Source of the DNA: JBHJOF01 sp050330055 | GTDB lineage: Bacteria > Pseudomonadota > Alphaproteobacteria > Kiloniellales > JAKSDN01 | Length of the DNA stretch: 8,189 nucleotides | Assembly: GCA_050330055.1 (NCBI GenBank) | Contig: JBHJOF010000292.1 | Coordinates: forward strand, 1 to 8,189 | Direction: 5' to 3' | The notes under the pieces: model-generated | The model's input: only the letters and a program-made list of their open reading frames with translations | Database searches by the model: none | Told to the model about the DNA's origin: nothing | Shown: positions 6,864 to 8,189 of the stretch, piece after piece | How the letters are laid out: each line of letters begins with the position of its first letter | Numbering within the stretch: position 1 is the first letter of the stretch | Translations under genes and position numbers: made by a program

Positions 6864-6893
6864 TTGATCTAAGGCACGGCGATGGCGTAGACT
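6864..6893 (+). promoter_or_regulatory. Possible promoter of the racemase-family gene
   Basis: TTGATC (6864-6869) and TAGACT (6888-6893) are 18 bp apart, each matching four of six consensus bases. The site lies just after the palindromic element, so the gene probably has its own transcript, starting about 20 nt before the ATG. Confidence 0.4.
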
Positions 6894-6919
6894 GGTGCCG
6901 CAACCGGAGGACCAGGGAC

Positions 6920-7738
6920 ATGAGCGAGACCGCTGCCGAGAGCCGCCCGGCCACGGGCGAGCTCGCCGTCAATAAGCACCACATGCCGCACACGCTCGAC
7001 GCCGGCATCGGTGCGCGCGCCTCGCTCGGCCTCATCGTGCTGGCGACCGACGGCACCATCGAACACGAGTTCCGCGTCGTCCTGCAGGCGCTGCCCGGCG
7101 TGGCGCTCTACGAGAGCCGCATCTTCAACAGCGCCTCGATCACGCCGGCGACGCTCAAGGCCATGGAGTCCGGCATCGGTCCGGCGGCCGAGCTGATCCT
7201 GCCCGGCGCCCGGCTCGACGTGATCGCCTATGGCTGCACCTCGGCCAGCATGGTGATCGGCGAAGCCAAGGTGGCCGAGCGCATCCGCGCGGCACGGCCG
7301 GGGGTGGCCTGCACCACGCCGATCACCGGCGCGCTGGCCGGCCTGCGCGCCCTTGGCGCGAAGCGCCTTGCACTGCTGACGCCCTACATCGACGAGATCA
7401 ACCGTTTCATGCGCGACTACATCGAGGCGCGCGGCTTCAGCGTGCCGGTCATGGGCTCCTTCAACGAGGAGGACGACCGCAAGGTGGCGCGCATTTCGCC
7501 GCAGTCGGTGCGCGAGGCGGCGCTCGAGCTCGGCCGCTCGGAGCTGGTCGACGCGGTCTTCGTCTCCTGCACCAGCCTGCGCCTGGTCGAGGTGGTGGCC
7601 GAGCTCGAAGCCGAGCTCGGCAAGCCCGCCACCTCGAGCAACCACGCCATCGCCTGGCACGCCCTGCGCCTGGCCAGCATCGACGACGCCCTGCCGCAGT
7701 TCGGCCGGCTCTTCACATTGCCGTTGCGGGGGGCGTGA
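6920..7738 (+). CDS. Asp/Glu racemase-superfamily protein (maleate isomerase / arylmalonate decarboxylase type)
   Basis: A 272-residue cytoplasmic protein of the superfamily that uses one or two active-site cysteines for racemisation, maleate cis-trans isomerisation or malonate decarboxylation. Both Cys sites are present and symmetric: YGCTSASMVIG (104-114, Cys106) and VSCTSLRL (215-222, Cys217). The block ASLGLIVLATDGTIEHEF (34-51) and the segment GSFNEEDDRKVARISPQSV (179-197) are typical of the maleate isomerase branch. The first 25 residues are an extra polar tail. The ATG has GGAGG (6906-6910) 9 bases upstream. It follows dadA in the same direction across a 206-bp gap with a palindrome and a likely promoter, so co-regulation is possible but an operon is doubtful. 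The true substrate (maleate, amino acid, hydantoin or malonate) cannot be told from sequence. Confidence 0.88.
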   Translation: MSETAAESRPATGELAVNKHHMPHTLDAGIGARASLGLIVLATDGTIEHEFRVVLQALPGVALYESRIFNSASITPATLKAMESGIGPAAELILPGARLDVIAYGCTSASMVIGEAKVAERIRAARPGVACTTPITGALAGLRALGAKRLALLTPYIDEINRFMRDYIEARGFSVPVMGSFNEEDDRKVARISPQSVREAALELGRSELVDAVFVSCTSLRLVEVVAELEAELGKPATSSNHAIAWHALRLASIDDALPQFGRLFTLPLRGA

Positions 7739-7794
7739 GTAAGCCGAAGACCGGAGTGCCCAAGGCTGAGATCCGCGGACAAGGGCAAGCGTCA

Positions 7795-7876
7795 TGCCCG
7801 GGCTTGACCCGCGGCTGTCCGATTGAGACTCGTTCACACCGACCGTCATGGTCGGCGAAGGCCGACCATCCACGTG
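7795..7876 (+). repeat. Composite REP-like repeat, left of the GIY-YIG remnant
   Basis: The unit starts with a damaged REP palindrome (GTCATGCCCGGGCTTGACCCG, broken on its right side), then a spacer shared with 121-168, then a perfect hairpin TGGTCGGC-GAAG-GCCGACCA (7849-7868) ending CCATCCACGTG. Its last 23 bases (7854-7876) recur inverted at 8074-8096. Confidence 0.75.
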
Positions 7877-7920
7877 CTTCTTTTGCTGCGGCTGCAACCG
7901 TTGCTCGCCGCGATGATTGG

Positions 7921-8037
7921 ATGGCAGGCGAGTGGGTCTACATCATGACGAACCGACCGGACGGCATGCTTTACGACGGGCGGCTGATCCGGAGTACCAA
8001 CCCGGATTGAACTGACATCTACGACACGATGATCTGA
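7921..8037 (+). pseudogene. Wrecked GIY-YIG nuclease gene (internal deletion plus nonsense codon)
   Basis: From ATG 7921 the frame reads MAGEWVYIMTNRPDGMLYDG, clearly the N-terminal GIY-YIG motif region (VYIM...LYxG). It then jumps to RLIRSTNPD, a TGA at 8008-8010, and TDIYDTMI before a second TGA at 8035-8037. Intact small GIY-YIG proteins of this kind, as I recall them, end with something like RLIE-TNPDWxDLYD. So the middle half of the gene, including the catalytic Arg and Glu region, is gone in frame at about 7980, and the conserved Trp codon TGG has become TGA. Family members are single-domain nucleases of about 90-100 residues, often found beside repeats. No ribosome site of note. It cannot make an active nuclease. 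Confidence 0.78.
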
Positions 8038-8073
8038 CGCAGCGCAGATCAGCTACCCGGCCGAAGGCAAAAA

Positions 8074-8120
8074 CACGTGGATGGTCGGCCTTCGCCACTG
8101 CTGTCCGGTTTAATTTCATG
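8074..8120. repeat. Right inverted copy flanking the GIY-YIG remnant
   Basis: Positions 8074-8096 are the exact reverse complement of 7854-7876 (23 bp, centre to centre about 220 bp). The match stops at GGCCTTCGCC; the hairpin's second half (GACCATGACG) is missing here. What follows, GCTGTCCGGTTTAATTTCATG, resembles the spacer of the other copies, as if two pieces had been joined. Confidence 0.75.
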
Positions 8121-8189
8121 ACCATTGTAGCGCCAACTGGTTGAGGTTTGGCGGGAGGGTTGGCTCGGGTTCGAGCAATCGGTCGATGC
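8121..8189. other. Right end of window, no feature
   Basis: I see no gene in these last bases. A small stem GCTCG-GGTT-CGAGC (8163-8176) is present but is not part of a recognisable tRNA or terminator. The whole stretch from 7739 to the window end carries no intact gene. Confidence 0.5.

Noticed and set aside
8155..8189. tRNA T-arm-like GGGTTCGAGC near the right end (a similar GGGTTCGAGCC lies near 3811)
   Set aside because: No acceptor stem, anticodon arm or D arm can be built around either; the likeness is limited to a few bases.

Overview
The window is GC-rich chromosomal DNA, most likely from an alphaproteobacterium of the Rhodospirillales/Kiloniellales type. This rests on strong G/C at third codon positions, on REP-like palindromes built on the core GGGCTTGACCC, and on palindromic repeats beginning CTTCGA(G/C)A and containing CCTCAGGGTGAGG. 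I recall both repeat types as common in alphaproteobacterial intergenic DNA, but I ran no search.

Layout. 1-323 holds no convincing gene and has lower GC; it contains a worn copy of a repeat that returns near the right end. 324-935 (+) is a LysE/RhtB-family exporter, converging on a small cysteine-bearing protein of unknown function (952-1245, -). That small gene has a textbook FNR/FixK-type box at 1312-1325, 67 bp upstream of its start. A 125-bp element that folds as a four-way cloverleaf (1344-1468) separates it from prfC (release factor 3; 1499-3127, -). prfC is read from a TTG start after a perfect AGGAGG. Divergent from prfC is a short DksA/TraR-type zinc-finger protein (about 3261-3629, +). 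Two inverted REP hairpins follow, then a short-chain dehydrogenase-family protein whose catalytic Tyr is replaced by Phe (3868-4551, +), and a pentapeptide-repeat protein with a distinct N-terminal domain (4652-5245, +). A second cloverleaf-like element (5264-5370) precedes a dadA-type D-amino acid dehydrogenase (5469-6713, +). A long hairpin element (6756-6826) then precedes an Asp/Glu racemase/maleate isomerase-family protein (6920-7738, +). The last 450 bp hold no intact gene, only REP-like repeats surrounding a wrecked GIY-YIG nuclease gene.

The genes do not form one pathway. Translation termination (prfC) and a DksA-like factor share a divergent control region. The D-amino acid dehydrogenase and the racemase-family protein are plausible partners in amino-acid or organic-acid breakdown, but each seems to have its own promoter.

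The most unusual content is non-coding. Almost every gap above about 100 bp carries a structured palindromic element. Two of these, unrelated in sequence, both resolve into an outer stem plus three abutting hairpin arms. The GIY-YIG remnant sits between perfect 23-bp inverted repeats and looks like the internally deleted derivative of a small gene-carrying element. All repeat, promoter and fold statements come from reading the bases by eye; no folding or database program was run.
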